A stretch of 64,000 nucleotides of DNA from Thalassobius sp002708925 (GTDB lineage Bacteria; Pseudomonadota; Alphaproteobacteria; Rhodobacterales; Rhodobacteraceae), in assembly GCF_049803795.1 (NCBI RefSeq), contig NZ_JBNAGJ010000001.1, positions 787,052 through 851,051 of the forward strand. Direction: 5' to 3'. Positions 47,479-57,169 of the stretch are shown piece after piece. Positions within the stretch are counted from its first letter, which is position 1; every line of letters starts with the position of its first letter. The translations under genes were made by a program, and so were the position numbers. The notes below the pieces were generated by a model that did no database searches, had not been told where the DNA came from, and worked only from the letters and a program-made list of their open reading frames with translations.

Positions 47479-48669
47479 CTACGACGAGACCCCGCGCGGG
47501 GCAAGGGCTGCGAGGCGGTCAAACAGCTCTGTGATGCCGGTGCGGTCAATATTGGCAAAGGCAATCCGCAGCTGGCGCGCGCCGGCCGGGTCATCGGGGG
47601 GCATGAACATGGTGCCGGGCAGGGCCAGAATGGCGGCGTCCTCGACCAGATCCTGCGCCAGTTGTAAGGACGAGCGCCGGAACGGATGCTGCACATAGGC
47701 GAAATAGGCCCCCACGCCCAGCAGCTTCCAGCCCTCGGGGTCCAGCTTGGGGAAGTGTTCCTCGATGGCGGCGCGGCGGTCCAGAATCTCGGCCCGTTCT
47801 CCGGCCAGCCATTGCGACAGGTTCCGCATCCCCCACAGCGCGGCGTGCTGGGCCAGCTGATTGGGGCAGATGGCCACGGTGTCCAGGAATTTTTCCACCT
47901 CGGCCAGACGGGCAGGCGAGGCAATCATCGCGCCCACGCGGTGCCCGGTCAGCCGGTAGGCCTTGGAGAAGGAATAGAGCTGAATCACCGTGTCGTCCCA
48001 ATCGGGATCGGCCAGCAGATCATGCGGCGCGCCGGGCTGGCTGTGAAAATCGCGATAGGTTTCGTCAATAATCAGGGCGATCCCGGCGGCGCGGGCGACA
48101 TCGCGGAAGGCGGCGATCAGCGCGGGCGGATATTCCACTCCGCCAGGATTGTTGGGCGTGACCAGCACAATCGCTCGCGTGCGCTGTGTGATCATCGCCT
48201 GCGCCAGATCCGGATCGGGCAGCAAACCCTGCCCGGTAGACAGCGGAACGGCGGTGACTCCGGTCATGTCCAGCCACATTTTATGATTGAAATACCAAGG
48301 GGTTGGAAGAAGAACCTCATCCCCTTCGGCGGTCAGCGTGCTGAGCGCCGCACAGAAGGCCTGATTGCAGCCCGAGGTGATGCAGACATTCTCGGGCTGA
48401 AGCGCGCCGCCATAGGACCGGCTGAATTGCGCGGCCACTTCGGCGCGCAGCTCGGGCAGGCCCAGCACAGGGCCATAAAGATGCGCGGCAGGCAGATTTA
48501 CGGCGGTCTCGGCGATGGCCTGGCGCAAAGGCAGGGGCGGGATTTCCACCGGCGCGGCCTGGCTGACATTGATCAGCGGGCGGTCTGGATCAAAGTCCTT
48601 GCCCGCGATCCAGCGCCGGGCCTCCATCACCGGAGAAGGGAAAGTCGTGGCGGTGCGCGGCAAAGTCAT
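47479..48669 (-). CDS. Class I/II aminotransferase (PLP-dependent)
   Basis: A 396-residue fold type I aminotransferase. It has the cofactor-binding lysine in LYSFSKAYRLTGHRVGA near 233, the aspartate/tyrosine segment IDETYRDF near 202, VTPNNPGGVEYPP near 168 and the C-terminal arginine region QLRIAFANID. An amino-terminal CITSGCNQAFCAAL near 97 matches this family. The amino acid used is not readable from the sequence. The ATG at 48669 is preferred over the upstream frame, where family similarity starts. It stands 42 bp upstream of ppiD. Confidence 0.88.
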   Translation of the reverse strand: MTLPRTATTFPSPVMEARRWIAGKDFDPDRPLINVSQAAPVEIPPLPLRQAIAETAVNLPAAHLYGPVLGLPELRAEVAAQFSRSYGGALQPENVCITSGCNQAFCAALSTLTAEGDEVLLPTPWYFNHKMWLDMTGVTAVPLSTGQGLLPDPDLAQAMITQRTRAIVLVTPNNPGGVEYPPALIAAFRDVARAAGIALIIDETYRDFHSQPGAPHDLLADPDWDDTVIQLYSFSKAYRLTGHRVGAMIASPARLAEVEKFLDTVAICPNQLAQHAALWGMRNLSQWLAGERAEILDRRAAIEEHFPKLDPEGWKLLGVGAYFAYVQHPFRRSSLQLAQDLVEDAAILALPGTMFMPPDDPAGARQLRIAFANIDRTGITELFDRLAALAPRGVSS

Positions 48670-48800
48670 GAGAGGCCTCACAGTTCGTTCTCTGAGCCCG
48701 AGGATAGGCCCCCCAGCGCCCGGCACAAGACCCGATTGCCCCAATCGAAGGACCGCCGGATCAACCTGCCGTCTGGCCGATTCTCAGCAGCGGCGCGCGC

Positions 48801-49307
48801 CTAGTCGGTGCCGCGGTACGGTTCCACATATTGCAGAGCCATATCCCAGGGGAAGAAAATCCAGGTATCCTGGCTGACCTCGGTGATATAGGTGTCCACC
48901 TGCGGGCGGCCTTTGGGCTTGGCATAGACGGTTGCGAAATGCGCCTTGGGGTACATCTGGCGGACCAGCTCCAGGGTTTTGCCGCTGTCCACCAGATCGT
49001 CAATCACCAGAATACCCGTTCCATCGCCCATCAGATCGGCATCGGGGGCCTTCAGCACCTTGGCGTTCATCTGAGCCTGATGGTTATAGGATTTCACGCT
49101 GATCGTGTCGATCGTGCGGATGTCCAGCTCGCGCGCGATGATCATCGCCGGAGCCATGCCGCCGCGGGTGATGGCCACGATGGCGCGCCAGTTGCCATCA
49201 TCGGGCCCATGCCCATCCAGCCGCCAGGCCAAGGCGCGGCTGTCACGGTGAATCTGATCCCAGCTGATGTGAAATCCTTTTTCGTGGGGCAGGCGGGTCT
49301 CGGCCAT
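48801..49307 (-). CDS. gpt: Xanthine-guanine phosphoribosyltransferase
   Basis: Salvages guanine and xanthine with PRPP. The 168 residues contain the PRPP signature ILVIDDLVDSGKTLELV near 98, AIVAITRGGMAPAMIIA near 42 and the C-terminal IFFPWDMALQYVEPYR, as in E. coli Gpt, which is slightly shorter. An AAGGACA site precedes the ATG. It is 131 bp upstream of the aminotransferase on the same strand. Confidence 0.94.
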   Translation of the reverse strand: MAETRLPHEKGFHISWDQIHRDSRALAWRLDGHGPDDGNWRAIVAITRGGMAPAMIIARELDIRTIDTISVKSYNHQAQMNAKVLKAPDADLMGDGTGILVIDDLVDSGKTLELVRQMYPKAHFATVYAKPKGRPQVDTYITEVSQDTWIFFPWDMALQYVEPYRGTD

Positions 49308-49396
49308 GATGTGTCCTTCGTGAAAGCGTTTGGTGCAGTGATAACGCCAATCGCCCGGCCGGGAAAGAGGCCGGGCGTCAGGTCACGCAGACGAAA

Positions 49397-49422
49397 ACAC
49401 CGGCAGAACGCTCTGCCGGTGT
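49397..49422 (-). terminator. Terminator of fabI
   Basis: An 11-bp stem ACACCGGCAGA / TCTGCCGGTGT with a 4-base loop, 33 bp beyond the fabI stop; the minus strand continues with TTTTC. Confidence 0.8.
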
Positions 49423-49455
49423 CAGACATGCCAGGGCCGCAGTGCGTTAAGTGCG

Positions 49456-50274
<819 letters not shown>

Positions 50275-50446
50275 ATCGCATTCCCTGACGTGCTAATCTG
50301 GTTAAAACTGCTTTAGGGGATCGCAACGGGGGCTTCAAGTGCAGGCTTGACGCGACGTCGTCGTCGCTTAGCTGAAACCGGGACGCTTTCGCGGCCTCGG
50401 GCGGGCGGCTATCTTCTGGGCATTCAGACGAAAGAGCATACGAATC

Positions 50447-51052
50447 ATGACAGACAGAACCGGAATTTTTGCAGGCGATGACCCATTCGAGATCGCGCGG
50501 AAGTGGCTGAGCGAGGCCGAGAAGACCGAACCGAACGATCCCAACGCCATTGCCTTATCGACGGTGGATTCGCAGGGGCTGCCGAATGTGCGGATGGTTC
50601 TGCTGAAGGAAATCGAGGCTAACGCCTTTGTTTTCTACACAAATTTCGAAAGCGCGAAGGCGCAGGAAATTGATGGCGCGGGCAAGGCCGCCTTTGTGAT
50701 GCACTGGAAATCTCTGCGGCGGCAGATTCGGGTGCGCGGCACTGTCACACGCGAAGAAGGCCCCCAGGCGGATGCCTATTATCATTCCCGTTCGCTCAAA
50801 AGTCGTCTGGGCGCCTGGGCGTCGCAACAGTCCCGGCCGCTGTCTTCGCGGGCCGCATTGATGGCAGAGGTGGCCAAAATCACCGCGCAGAAGGGGCCAA
50901 ACCCGCCGCGCCCATCCTTTTGGGGAGGTTACAGAATCGAGCCTGTTGAGATTGAGTTCTGGGCTGATGGGGCTTTCCGGCTGCACGACAGGTTCGTCTG
51001 GCGGCGGGCAAAGCCCAATCTAGACTGGGAAACTACGCGTCTAAATCCGTGA
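50447..51052 (+). CDS. pdxH: Pyridoxine/pyridoxamine 5'-phosphate oxidase
   Basis: FMN enzyme producing pyridoxal 5'-phosphate. The 201 residues contain AIALSTVDSQGLPNVRMVLLKEI near 38-60, FYTNFESAKAQEID near 67, the FMN-binding HWKSLRRQIRVRGTV near 86 and the C-terminal WRRAKPNLDWETTRLNP, which matches the family end. A GAAAGAG stretch lies upstream. Divergent from fabI. Confidence 0.95.
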   Translation: MTDRTGIFAGDDPFEIARKWLSEAEKTEPNDPNAIALSTVDSQGLPNVRMVLLKEIEANAFVFYTNFESAKAQEIDGAGKAAFVMHWKSLRRQIRVRGTVTREEGPQADAYYHSRSLKSRLGAWASQQSRPLSSRAALMAEVAKITAQKGPNPPRPSFWGGYRIEPVEIEFWADGAFRLHDRFVWRRAKPNLDWETTRLNP

Positions 51053-51069
51053 CACTCGCGTAACGTGAA

Positions 51070-51708
51070 ATGCAAGCAATTGAAAAAAAGTCAATTTTTG
51101 ACTTGCAGCCGCATGAGAATTTGTTTCATGTCTGTGTCGGGGATGACGTTCATTTGGGTACCAAAGCTGTGAAGACTGAAGAAAGCGGCGCTCGCAGGGT
51201 ACACGGGCACGTTAAATGGTTTGACCCTGTGAAGGGGTTTGGTTTCGTACTCGCCGAAGACGGCGGTCCGGATATCCTGCTGCACGCCAATGTTCTCCGT
51301 AATTTCGGGCAAAGCTCGATTGCGGATGGCGCATATATTGAGATCTCCGTTCAGGAGACTGGCCGAGGTGTACAGGCCACAGAAGTACATCTGATCGAGC
51401 CACCCAAGGGCACCGAAGGGTCGGCGCTTGCGGATTTCGAGGAGTTTGATCCCGAAATCATGCGCAATGCGCCTCTGGAACCGGCCAGGGTGAAATGGTT
51501 CGACAAAGCCAAGGGGTTCGGCTTTGCCAACGTGTTTGGCCGCGCAGAAGATGTGTTTGTGCATATCGAGGTTCTGCGCCGGTCCGGTTTGGCCGATCTC
51601 CAACCGGGTGAGGCCGTGGGCCTCAGGGTGATCGAGGGCCGTCGCGGACGCATGGCCACCGAAATCCTGGCTTGGGAAGCCGCCCTGAAAAATCAGGAGT
51701 CCGAATGA
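51070..51708 (+). CDS. Double cold-shock-domain protein
   Basis: RNA/DNA-binding protein with two cold-shock domains: VHGHVKWFDPVKGFGFVLAED (about residues 43-63 of the longest frame) with the second RNP motif DILLHANVL, and ARVKWFDKAKGFGFANVFGR (about 139-158) with DVFVHIEVL. The start is unsure. The ATG at 51070 has no ribosome site. TTG 51154 has a GGGGA 10 bp upstream, and GTG 51169 gives a shorter protein that begins just before the first domain. A promoter-like TTGACT near 51100 favours the later starts. Its stop overlaps the next gene's start. Likely roles are RNA chaperoning and stress adaptation. Confidence 0.85.
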   Translation: MQAIEKKSIFDLQPHENLFHVCVGDDVHLGTKAVKTEESGARRVHGHVKWFDPVKGFGFVLAEDGGPDILLHANVLRNFGQSSIADGAYIEISVQETGRGVQATEVHLIEPPKGTEGSALADFEEFDPEIMRNAPLEPARVKWFDKAKGFGFANVFGRAEDVFVHIEVLRRSGLADLQPGEAVGLRVIEGRRGRMATEILAWEAALKNQESE

Positions 51709-52184
51709 TGCGGGCGGGGCAGCTGTTTCTTGCTGCCCTGCTGTGCGTCTGTCTGCTGCCGGCAGCCACTCTGGCCGGGGAATGCAGAACAGACACCGTG
51801 CATCTGAAAGGTGACTGGGGCGTCGCTCGGTTCCGGGTTGAGCTGGCCGACGACGCCGCCGAACGTGCACGCGGTCTGATGTATCGCGAATTCCTGCCCT
51901 TGGGCGGGGGGATGCTGTTCGTGTATCCCAGGCCGTATCCCGCCAGTTTCTGGATGCGCAACACGCTGATTCCCCTAGACATCATCTTTATGGATGAAAC
52001 CGGGCGGGTGGTGCATATCCATGAACGCGCCCAGCCGCTGGATGAAACCCCGGTGTCCGGCGGTGATAATGTGCTGTTCGTGCTTGAGGTGAACGGCGGC
52101 TTGTCCCGGCAATTGGGGCTGACGGTCGGCAGTGTGATGCGTCATCCGTCGGTGGCGCGAAGCCTGGCGGCCTGGCCCTGTTAG
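51705..52184 (+). CDS. DUF192 secreted protein
   Basis: A 159-residue exported protein with a signal peptide (residues 1-24, LFLAALLCVCLLPAATLA, cut near AGE) and a DUF192 domain: ADDAAERARGLMYREFLPLGGGMLF near 45-70, FWMRNTLIPLDIIFMDE near 82, and VLEVNGGLSRQLGL near 133. The family's function is not settled. The ATG at 51705 overlaps the stop of the cold-shock gene (AATGATG) and has an AGGAG site. A second ATG at 51708 is also possible. Confidence 0.9.
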   Translation: MMRAGQLFLAALLCVCLLPAATLAGECRTDTVHLKGDWGVARFRVELADDAAERARGLMYREFLPLGGGMLFVYPRPYPASFWMRNTLIPLDIIFMDETGRVVHIHERAQPLDETPVSGGDNVLFVLEVNGGLSRQLGLTVGSVMRHPSVARSLAAWPC

Positions 52185-52262
52185 ACGCGGCTTAGAAATG
52201 CCCGTCGGGGGGCGATTTTCGCTTTTCAATTCCGGATCAGCCTTGTATGTCGGGCCACGGTC

Positions 52263-52339
52263 CGGGGCGTAGCGCAGTCTGGTAGCGCACCTGTTTTGGG
52301 TACAGGGGGTCGTGAGTTCGAATCTCGCCGCCCCGACCA
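52263..52339 (+). tRNA. tRNA-Pro (TGG)
   Basis: A 77-nt cloverleaf with acceptor CGGGGCG/CGCCCCG, a D-arm AGCGCAGTCTGGTAGCGC, an anticodon loop TTTGGGT giving anticodon TGG, a T-arm TCGTGAGTTCGAATCTCGCC and encoded CCA (52337-52339). Confidence 0.96.
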
Positions 52340-52565
52340 TTTTCCACCGATCAGAAATATGCAGAACGGCGCGGTGGTGCCGGGCGGGTTGAAGAACGCT
52401 CAAATCTCGGGCGATTCGGGCGAACCACTACATCTGGTAGGCTGTCTCAAGAGGATTGCTCCAGATAGATGAATTTTCTGTGTTTTTTCTGCCGCGCTGC
52501 TGAAATTTGACGCCGCAATGCGGCAGGTTCTGGCTAAGCAGGCCGGTTTCCTAGAGATTTCGGAA
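52340..52565. other. Non-coding stretch after tRNA-Pro
   Basis: About 225 bp with no credible frame, ribosome site or cloverleaf. It is AT-richer than its surroundings; the first recognisable elements are the DnaA-like sites that begin at 52566. I see no integrase or repeat of the tRNA end. Confidence 0.5.
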
Positions 52566-52586
52566 ATATCCACAAAGCTACCCACA
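52566..52586 (+). promoter_or_regulatory. Two DnaA-box-like sites upstream of nrdJ
   Basis: ATATCCACA (52566-52574) matches the TTATCCACA box at eight of nine bases; CTACCCACA (52578-52586) matches at seven. They lie in tandem 12 bp apart, in the same orientation, just upstream of the CtrA-type site. Confidence 0.4.
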
Positions 52587-52592
52587 GGCCCG

Positions 52593-52608
52593 TTAACAGG
52601 TTGTTAAC
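52593..52608 (+). promoter_or_regulatory. CtrA-type full site upstream of nrdJ
   Basis: TTAA-CAGGTTG-TTAAC is an exact TTAA-N7-TTAA(C) match, the recognition pattern of the alphaproteobacterial cell-cycle regulator CtrA. It is 302 bp upstream of the nrdJ start and about 75 bp upstream of the presumed -35 element. Confidence 0.55.
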
Positions 52609-52681
52609 CAATTGAATCACCGATCCTTCGCCTCTGGGACTGGTCAACACCAAATTCCATAACTTTTCGTAAAAAAATCCG

Positions 52682-52747
52682 TTGACCCTTTGCCTGCCGA
52701 TACGCCAGATTGTGTGGGCCAACCGAAAAATCCACAAGATATAGTGG
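52682..52747 (+). promoter_or_regulatory. nrdJ promoter with paired NrdR boxes
   Basis: A TTGACC -35 element at 52682 is followed by a candidate -10 near 52706-52711. Two NrdR-box-like 16-mers lie at 52700-52715 (11 of 16 to ACACWATATATWGTGT) and 52732-52747 (13 of 16; CCACAAGATATAGTGG). Their 32-bp offset is about three helical turns, the spacing expected for cooperative NrdR binding. The first box overlaps the -10 region. About 160 bp of 5' leader follows before nrdJ. Confidence 0.65.
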
Positions 52748-52909
52748 CACCAAGGGCAGCAGACGGAATTCAGCAAATCAGGGGTCCAAGGCCCTGAAAT
52801 CACTCGGCTTGCGGGGCCGGGGCGGATGGATTTTGCCTGTGACCAGGGCTTCGGAGGGCCCGGCGGAAACAGCCGGACGGAACAAAAGCTGAAGTATGGG
52901 GCAGCGCCA

Positions 52910-55900
52910 ATGAAAATCGAAAGAAAGTTCACCAAGGCCGGACAGGACGCGTACGCAGACCTGGATTTCGTGACCACCGCGTCGGAAATCCGCAACCCGG
53001 ACGGGTCCATCGTGTTCCGTCTGGATGAGGTCGAGGTGCCGCAAAGCTGGAGCCAGGTGGCCTCGGATGTGATTGCGCAGAAATACTTCCGCAAGGCCGG
53101 GGTGCCGGTCAAACTGAAGAAGGTCAAAGAGGCGGATGTGCCCGAGTTCCTGTGGCGCTCGGTTCCGGCGACGAAATCCACCGAAAAAACCGGCGAGACC
53201 AGCGCCAAGCAGGTGTTCGACCGTTTGGCCGGCGCCTGGGCCTATTGGGGCTGGAAGGGCGGCTATTTCAGTTCCGAGGAAGACGCGCGCGCTTATTACG
53301 ACGAAATGCGCTTTATGCTGGCCACGCAGAAGGCCGCGCCGAACAGCCCGCAGTGGTTCAACACCGGCCTGCACTGGGCCTATGGCATCGACGGGCCCAG
53401 CCAGGGCCACTACTACGTCGATTATCAGAGCAAACAGCTGACCAAATCGGCCAGCGCCTATGAGCACCCGCAGCCCCATGCGTGTTTCATTCAGTCGGTC
53501 GCCGATGATCTGGTGGGCGATGGCGGCATCATGGACCTGTGGGTCCGCGAGGCACGCCTGTTCAAATATGGCTCGGGGACGGGCACCAATTTTTCGTCCT
53601 TGCGGGCGGCGGACGAGCCCCTGTCGGGGGGGGGTAAATCCTCGGGTCTGATGGGCTTCCTGAAGATCGGTGATCGCGCGGCGGGCGCGATCAAATCGGG
53701 CGGCACCACGCGCCGCGCGGCCAAGATGGTGATCTGCGATGTGGATCACCCTGACATTCAGGAATTCGTGAACTGGAAGGTCAAGGAAGAGCAGAAGGTC
53801 GCCAGCATCGTCGCCGGATCGAAGATGCACGAGGAACGCCTGAACGAGATTTTCGCCGCGATCCGTGAATGGGACGGCAGCACCGAGGACGCGGTAGATC
53901 CCGCCAAGAACGCCACGCTGAAAACCGCGATCCGCAGCGCGCGCAAGGTGCAAATCCCTGAAACCTATGTGAAACGTGTGCTGGATTACGCGCGTCAGGG
54001 CTATGACAGCATCGAGTTTCCCACCTATGACACCGATTGGGATTCCGAGGCTTACGCGTCCGTGTCGGGCCAGAACTCGAACAACTCGGTCCGGGTCACC
54101 GATGCCTTCCTGAAGGCGGTGAAGGACGATGCCGATTGGGAATTGCTGCGCCGCACCGATGGCGAAATTGCCAAGACCGTCAAGGCGCGCGATCTGTGGG
54201 AAGACATCGGCCACGCCGCCTGGGCCTGCGCCGATCCGGGCATTCAGTTCCACGACACCGTCAATGCCTGGCATACCTGCCCGGAAGATGGCGAAATCCG
54301 CGGCTCGAACCCGTGCTCGGAATATATGTTCCTGGACGATACCGCCTGTAACCTGGCCTCGATGAACCTGCTGACCTTCCTCAAGGATGGCGAGTTCCAG
54401 GCCGAGGATTACATGCACGCCACCCGCCTGTGGACCGTGACGCTGGAGATCAGCGTGATGATGGCGCAGTTCCCGTCCAAGGAAATCGCGCAGCTCAGCT
54501 ATGACTTCCGCACGCTGGGTCTGGGGTACGCCAACATTGGCGGTCTGCTGATGAACATGGGTCTGGGCTATGACAGCATCGAGGGCAGGGCGCTTGGCGC
54601 GGCCCTGACCGCGATCATGACCGGCGTCGCCTATGCCACCTCGGCCGAGATCGCCGGCGAGCTGGGCCCCTTCGATGGCTATGCGCGCAATAAGGACCAC
54701 ATGCTGCGCGTCATCCGCAACCACCGCACCGCCGCCTATGGCGCCGCTGAGGGTTATGAAGGGCTGGAGGTCAAACCCGTCCCGCTGGATCTGGCCAATG
54801 TGCCCGATCAGCGCCTGGCCGAACTGGCCATGACCGCCTGGGACGAGGCGCTGAAACTGGGCGAGGAAAACGGCTATCGGAACGCTCAGGTCAGCGTGAT
54901 CGCGCCCACCGGCACCATCGGTCTGGTGATGGATTGCGACACCACCGGGATCGAGCCCGATTTCGCGCTGGTGAAGTTCAAGAAACTGGCCGGGGGGGGC
55001 TATTTCAAGATCATCAACCGCTCGGTTCCCGCTGCGTTGGAAAAACTGGGCTATTCCAGCGCCCAGACCGAGGAAATCGTCAGCTACGCGGTGGGCCATG
55101 GCACCATCGGCAACGCGCCGGGGATCAACCACTCCACCCTGATGCAGCACGGGTTCACCGAAAATGAACTGAACAAGGTCGAAGAGGCCCTGGGCAGCGC
55201 CTTTGACATCCGTTTCGTGTTCAACCAGTGGACCCTGGGCGAGGATTTCTGCCAGAACGTGCTGAAAATCTCGGCTGCGCAGCTGAATGACCCGACCTTC
55301 GATCTGCTGCGCCACTTGGGCTATTCGAAAACCGACATCGAGGCCGCCAATGACCACGTTTGTGGCACCATGACGCTGGAGGGTGCCCCGCATCTGGATC
55401 CGGCGCATTACGCGATCTTCGATTGCGCCAACCCCTGCGGTAAGAAAGGTAAACGCTTCTTGTCGGTAAACAGCCATATCGACATGATGGCGGCCGCGCA
55501 GTCGTTCATCTCGGGCGCGATTTCCAAGACGATCAACATGCCCAACGATGCCACAATCCAGGATTGTCAGGCGGCCTATGAGCGGTCCTGGCAGATGGGC
55601 ATCAAGGCGAATGCTTTGTACCGCGATGGCTCGAAACTGTCGCAGCCGCTGGCCGCCGCGCTGATTGAGGATGACGACGAGGCCGCCGAGATTCTGGAGA
55701 GCGGATCCCCCCAGGAAAAAGCTGCCGTTCTGGCCGAGAAAATCGTGGAAAAAGTCGTGGTCAAAGAGCTGGTCCGCAGCCACCGCGAGAAGATGCCGGA
55801 ACGCCGCAAAGGCTACACCCAGAAGGCCGTTGTTGGCGGGCACAAGGTCTATCTGCGGACCGGCGAATACGAAGATGGCAGCCTGGGCGAGATCTTCATC

Positions 55901-56590
55901 GACATGCACAAAGAGGGCGCTGGCTTCCGTGCGATGATGAATAACTTCGCCATCGCGGTGTCGGTTGGCCTGCAATACGGGGTGCCGCTGGAAGAGTTCG
56001 TAGACGCGTTTACCTTCACGAAATTCGAGCCCGCGGGCATCGTGCAGGGGAACGACTCTATCAAAAATGCAACATCCATCCTGGATTATATCTTCCGCGA
56101 ACTGGCGGTTTCTTATCTGGATCGAACAGACTTGGCGCATGTGAAGCCTCAGGGGGCCTCGTTCGACGATCTGGGGCGCGGTGTCGAAGAAGGCGTTTCC
56201 AACGTCGAGGAAATCAGCGAGACCGCCGCGAACCGTAGCCTTGAAGTGCTCAAGCAGATCAGCTCGACCGGCTATCTGCGCAAACGCCTGCCGCAGGAGC
56301 TGGTGGTTTTGCAGGGTGGACAGACCGCAGGCGGCATGGCCTTAGGCGGAACGGACCCCGAGGCAGCTTTGCAGACGTTGGTGCCTGAAACGGCGGGCGG
56401 CGGCGGCACGGCTACGCTGGCCAGCACCACGGCCGTCAGCTCGGGCGCGGTCAGCATGGATGCGCGCACCAAGGCCAAGATGCAGGGCTATGAGGGCGAG
56501 GCCTGCGGAGACTGCGGAAACTACACGCTGGTGCGCAACGGCACCTGCATGAAGTGCAACACATGCGGCGCAACCTCGGGTTGTAGTTGA
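52910..56590 (+). CDS. nrdJ: Adenosylcobalamin-dependent (class II) ribonucleoside-diphosphate reductase
   Basis: Makes deoxyribonucleotides using coenzyme B12. The 1226 residues include the family start MKIERKFTKAGQDAYADLDF, NSPQWFNTGLHWAYGI near 143, the Cys in HPQPHACFIQSVADDL near 190, GSGTGTNFSSLRAADEPLSGGGKSSGLMGF (positions near 218-245; key residues G-S-G-T-N-F-S), NPCSEYMFLDDTACNLASMNL near 466 with the catalytic cysteine loop, and a C-terminal zinc-ribbon-like CGDCGNYTLVRNGTCMKCNTCG. It is the large form found in alphaproteobacteria. The ATG at 52910 is used; the frame back to 52826 has no family similarity. The ribosome site is weak. The upstream region carries NrdR, CtrA-like and DnaA-like sites. 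Confidence 0.96.
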   Translation: MKIERKFTKAGQDAYADLDFVTTASEIRNPDGSIVFRLDEVEVPQSWSQVASDVIAQKYFRKAGVPVKLKKVKEADVPEFLWRSVPATKSTEKTGETSAKQVFDRLAGAWAYWGWKGGYFSSEEDARAYYDEMRFMLATQKAAPNSPQWFNTGLHWAYGIDGPSQGHYYVDYQSKQLTKSASAYEHPQPHACFIQSVADDLVGDGGIMDLWVREARLFKYGSGTGTNFSSLRAADEPLSGGGKSSGLMGFLKIGDRAAGAIKSGGTTRRAAKMVICDVDHPDIQEFVNWKVKEEQKVASIVAGSKMHEERLNEIFAAIREWDGSTEDAVDPAKNATLKTAIRSARKVQIPETYVKRVLDYARQGYDSIEFPTYDTDWDSEAYASVSGQNSNNSVRVTDAFLKAVKDDADWELLRRTDGEIAKTVKARDLWEDIGHAAWACADPGIQFHDTVNAWHTCPEDGEIRGSNPCSEYMFLDDTACNLASMNLLTFLKDGEFQAEDYMHATRLWTVTLEISVMMAQFPSKEIAQLSYDFRTLGLGYANIGGLLMNMGLGYDSIEGRALGAALTAIMTGVAYATSAEIAGELGPFDGYARNKDHMLRVIRNHRTAAYGAAEGYEGLEVKPVPLDLANVPDQRLAELAMTAWDEALKLGEENGYRNAQVSVIAPTGTIGLVMDCDTTGIEPDFALVKFKKLAGGGYFKIINRSVPAALEKLGYSSAQTEEIVSYAVGHGTIGNAPGINHSTLMQHGFTENELNKVEEALGSAFDIRFVFNQWTLGEDFCQNVLKISAAQLNDPTFDLLRHLGYSKTDIEAANDHVCGTMTLEGAPHLDPAHYAIFDCANPCGKKGKRFLSVNSHIDMMAAAQSFISGAISKTINMPNDATIQDCQAAYERSWQMGIKANALYRDGSKLSQPLAAALIEDDDEAAEILESGSPQEKAAVLAEKIVEKVVVKELVRSHREKMPERRKGYTQKAVVGGHKVYLRTGEYEDGSLGEIFIDMHKEGAGFRAMMNNFAIAVSVGLQYGVPLEEFVDAFTFTKFEPAGIVQGNDSIKNATSILDYIFRELAVSYLDRTDLAHVKPQGASFDDLGRGVEEGVSNVEEISETAANRSLEVLKQISSTGYLRKRLPQELVVLQGGQTAGGMALGGTDPEAALQTLVPETAGGGGTATLASTTAVSSGAVSMDARTKAKMQGYEGEACGDCGNYTLVRNGTCMKCNTCGATSGCS

Positions 56591-56684
56591 TCGGACACGG
56601 GGCGGATGCGTCCGCCCCGCGCGACGCTCAGGCCGCAGGCAAAAACACCGAGCGGTATCAATTATTGAGCCTGAGTGCGAAACT

Positions 56685-56711
56685 GGCCCTCCCTTTGCGG
56701 GGGGCCTTTTT
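56685..56711. terminator. Terminator of nrdJ
   Basis: GGCCCTCCC pairs with GGGGGGCC around TTTGC (one T-G wobble) and is followed by TTTTTCTTT on the plus strand, 95 bp after the nrdJ stop and just beyond the dsbB stop (56714) of the convergent gene. Confidence 0.75.
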
Positions 56712-56713
56712 CT

Positions 56714-57169
56714 TTAACCTTTGGCGCGGGCGGCCAGGATCCAGATTGCCATCAACCCGAACGAGGCCAAGGCGTTCCAGCTGGCCATCGAGATGCCGAA
56801 CAAATCCCAGGCGACCTGATCGCACAAAACCAGCGTGGGCCCGTCGAATGACAGCAGATTTCCGGCGTCCAGGGCGCCGCCTCCGGTACAGCTGGAGGGG
56901 CCCTCCCACCAGCCGCGCTCGATCCCGGTATGGTAAACGCCCAGGGCCCCTGTCGTGCCCGCAGCCAGAGCCCCCAGCCAGCACAAAAGACGCGACGGCG
57001 TGGCCAGGGCGATCACTCCGATCACGATGGCCGCCGCGTGGGGCCAGCGCTGCCACAGGCAGATCTGACAGGGCGCATAGCCCAAAAACTGAAACACGAA
57101 AGCGCCGCCCAGCAGGGCCGTTGACCCGGCTGCTGCCAATGAAATCAGTGTTTTACGCTCAAAGATCAT
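56714..57169 (-). CDS. dsbB: Disulfide bond formation protein DsbB
   Basis: Inner-membrane quinone-dependent enzyme that re-oxidises DsbA. The 151 residues have four membrane helices and two periplasmic cysteine pairs: GYAPCQICLWQRWPH near residue 34 and the C104/C130-type pair in PSSCTGG near 92 and LVLCDQVAWDLFG near 114. The stop of the upstream YqaA-like gene overlaps its ATG by four bases, so both are co-transcribed. Confidence 0.95.
   Translation of the reverse strand: MIFERKTLISLAAAGSTALLGGAFVFQFLGYAPCQICLWQRWPHAAAIVIGVIALATPSRLLCWLGALAAGTTGALGVYHTGIERGWWEGPSSCTGGGALDAGNLLSFDGPTLVLCDQVAWDLFGISMASWNALASFGLMAIWILAARAKG

Noticed and set aside
52340..52910. Cobalamin riboswitch ahead of the B12-dependent nrdJ
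   Set aside because: I could not find the conserved B12-box or a compatible pseudoknot; the leader instead carries protein-binding sites.
52778..56140. 1120-residue minus-strand frame opposite nrdJ
   Set aside because: Low-complexity, no motif, no ribosome site; shadow of the nrdJ codon pattern.
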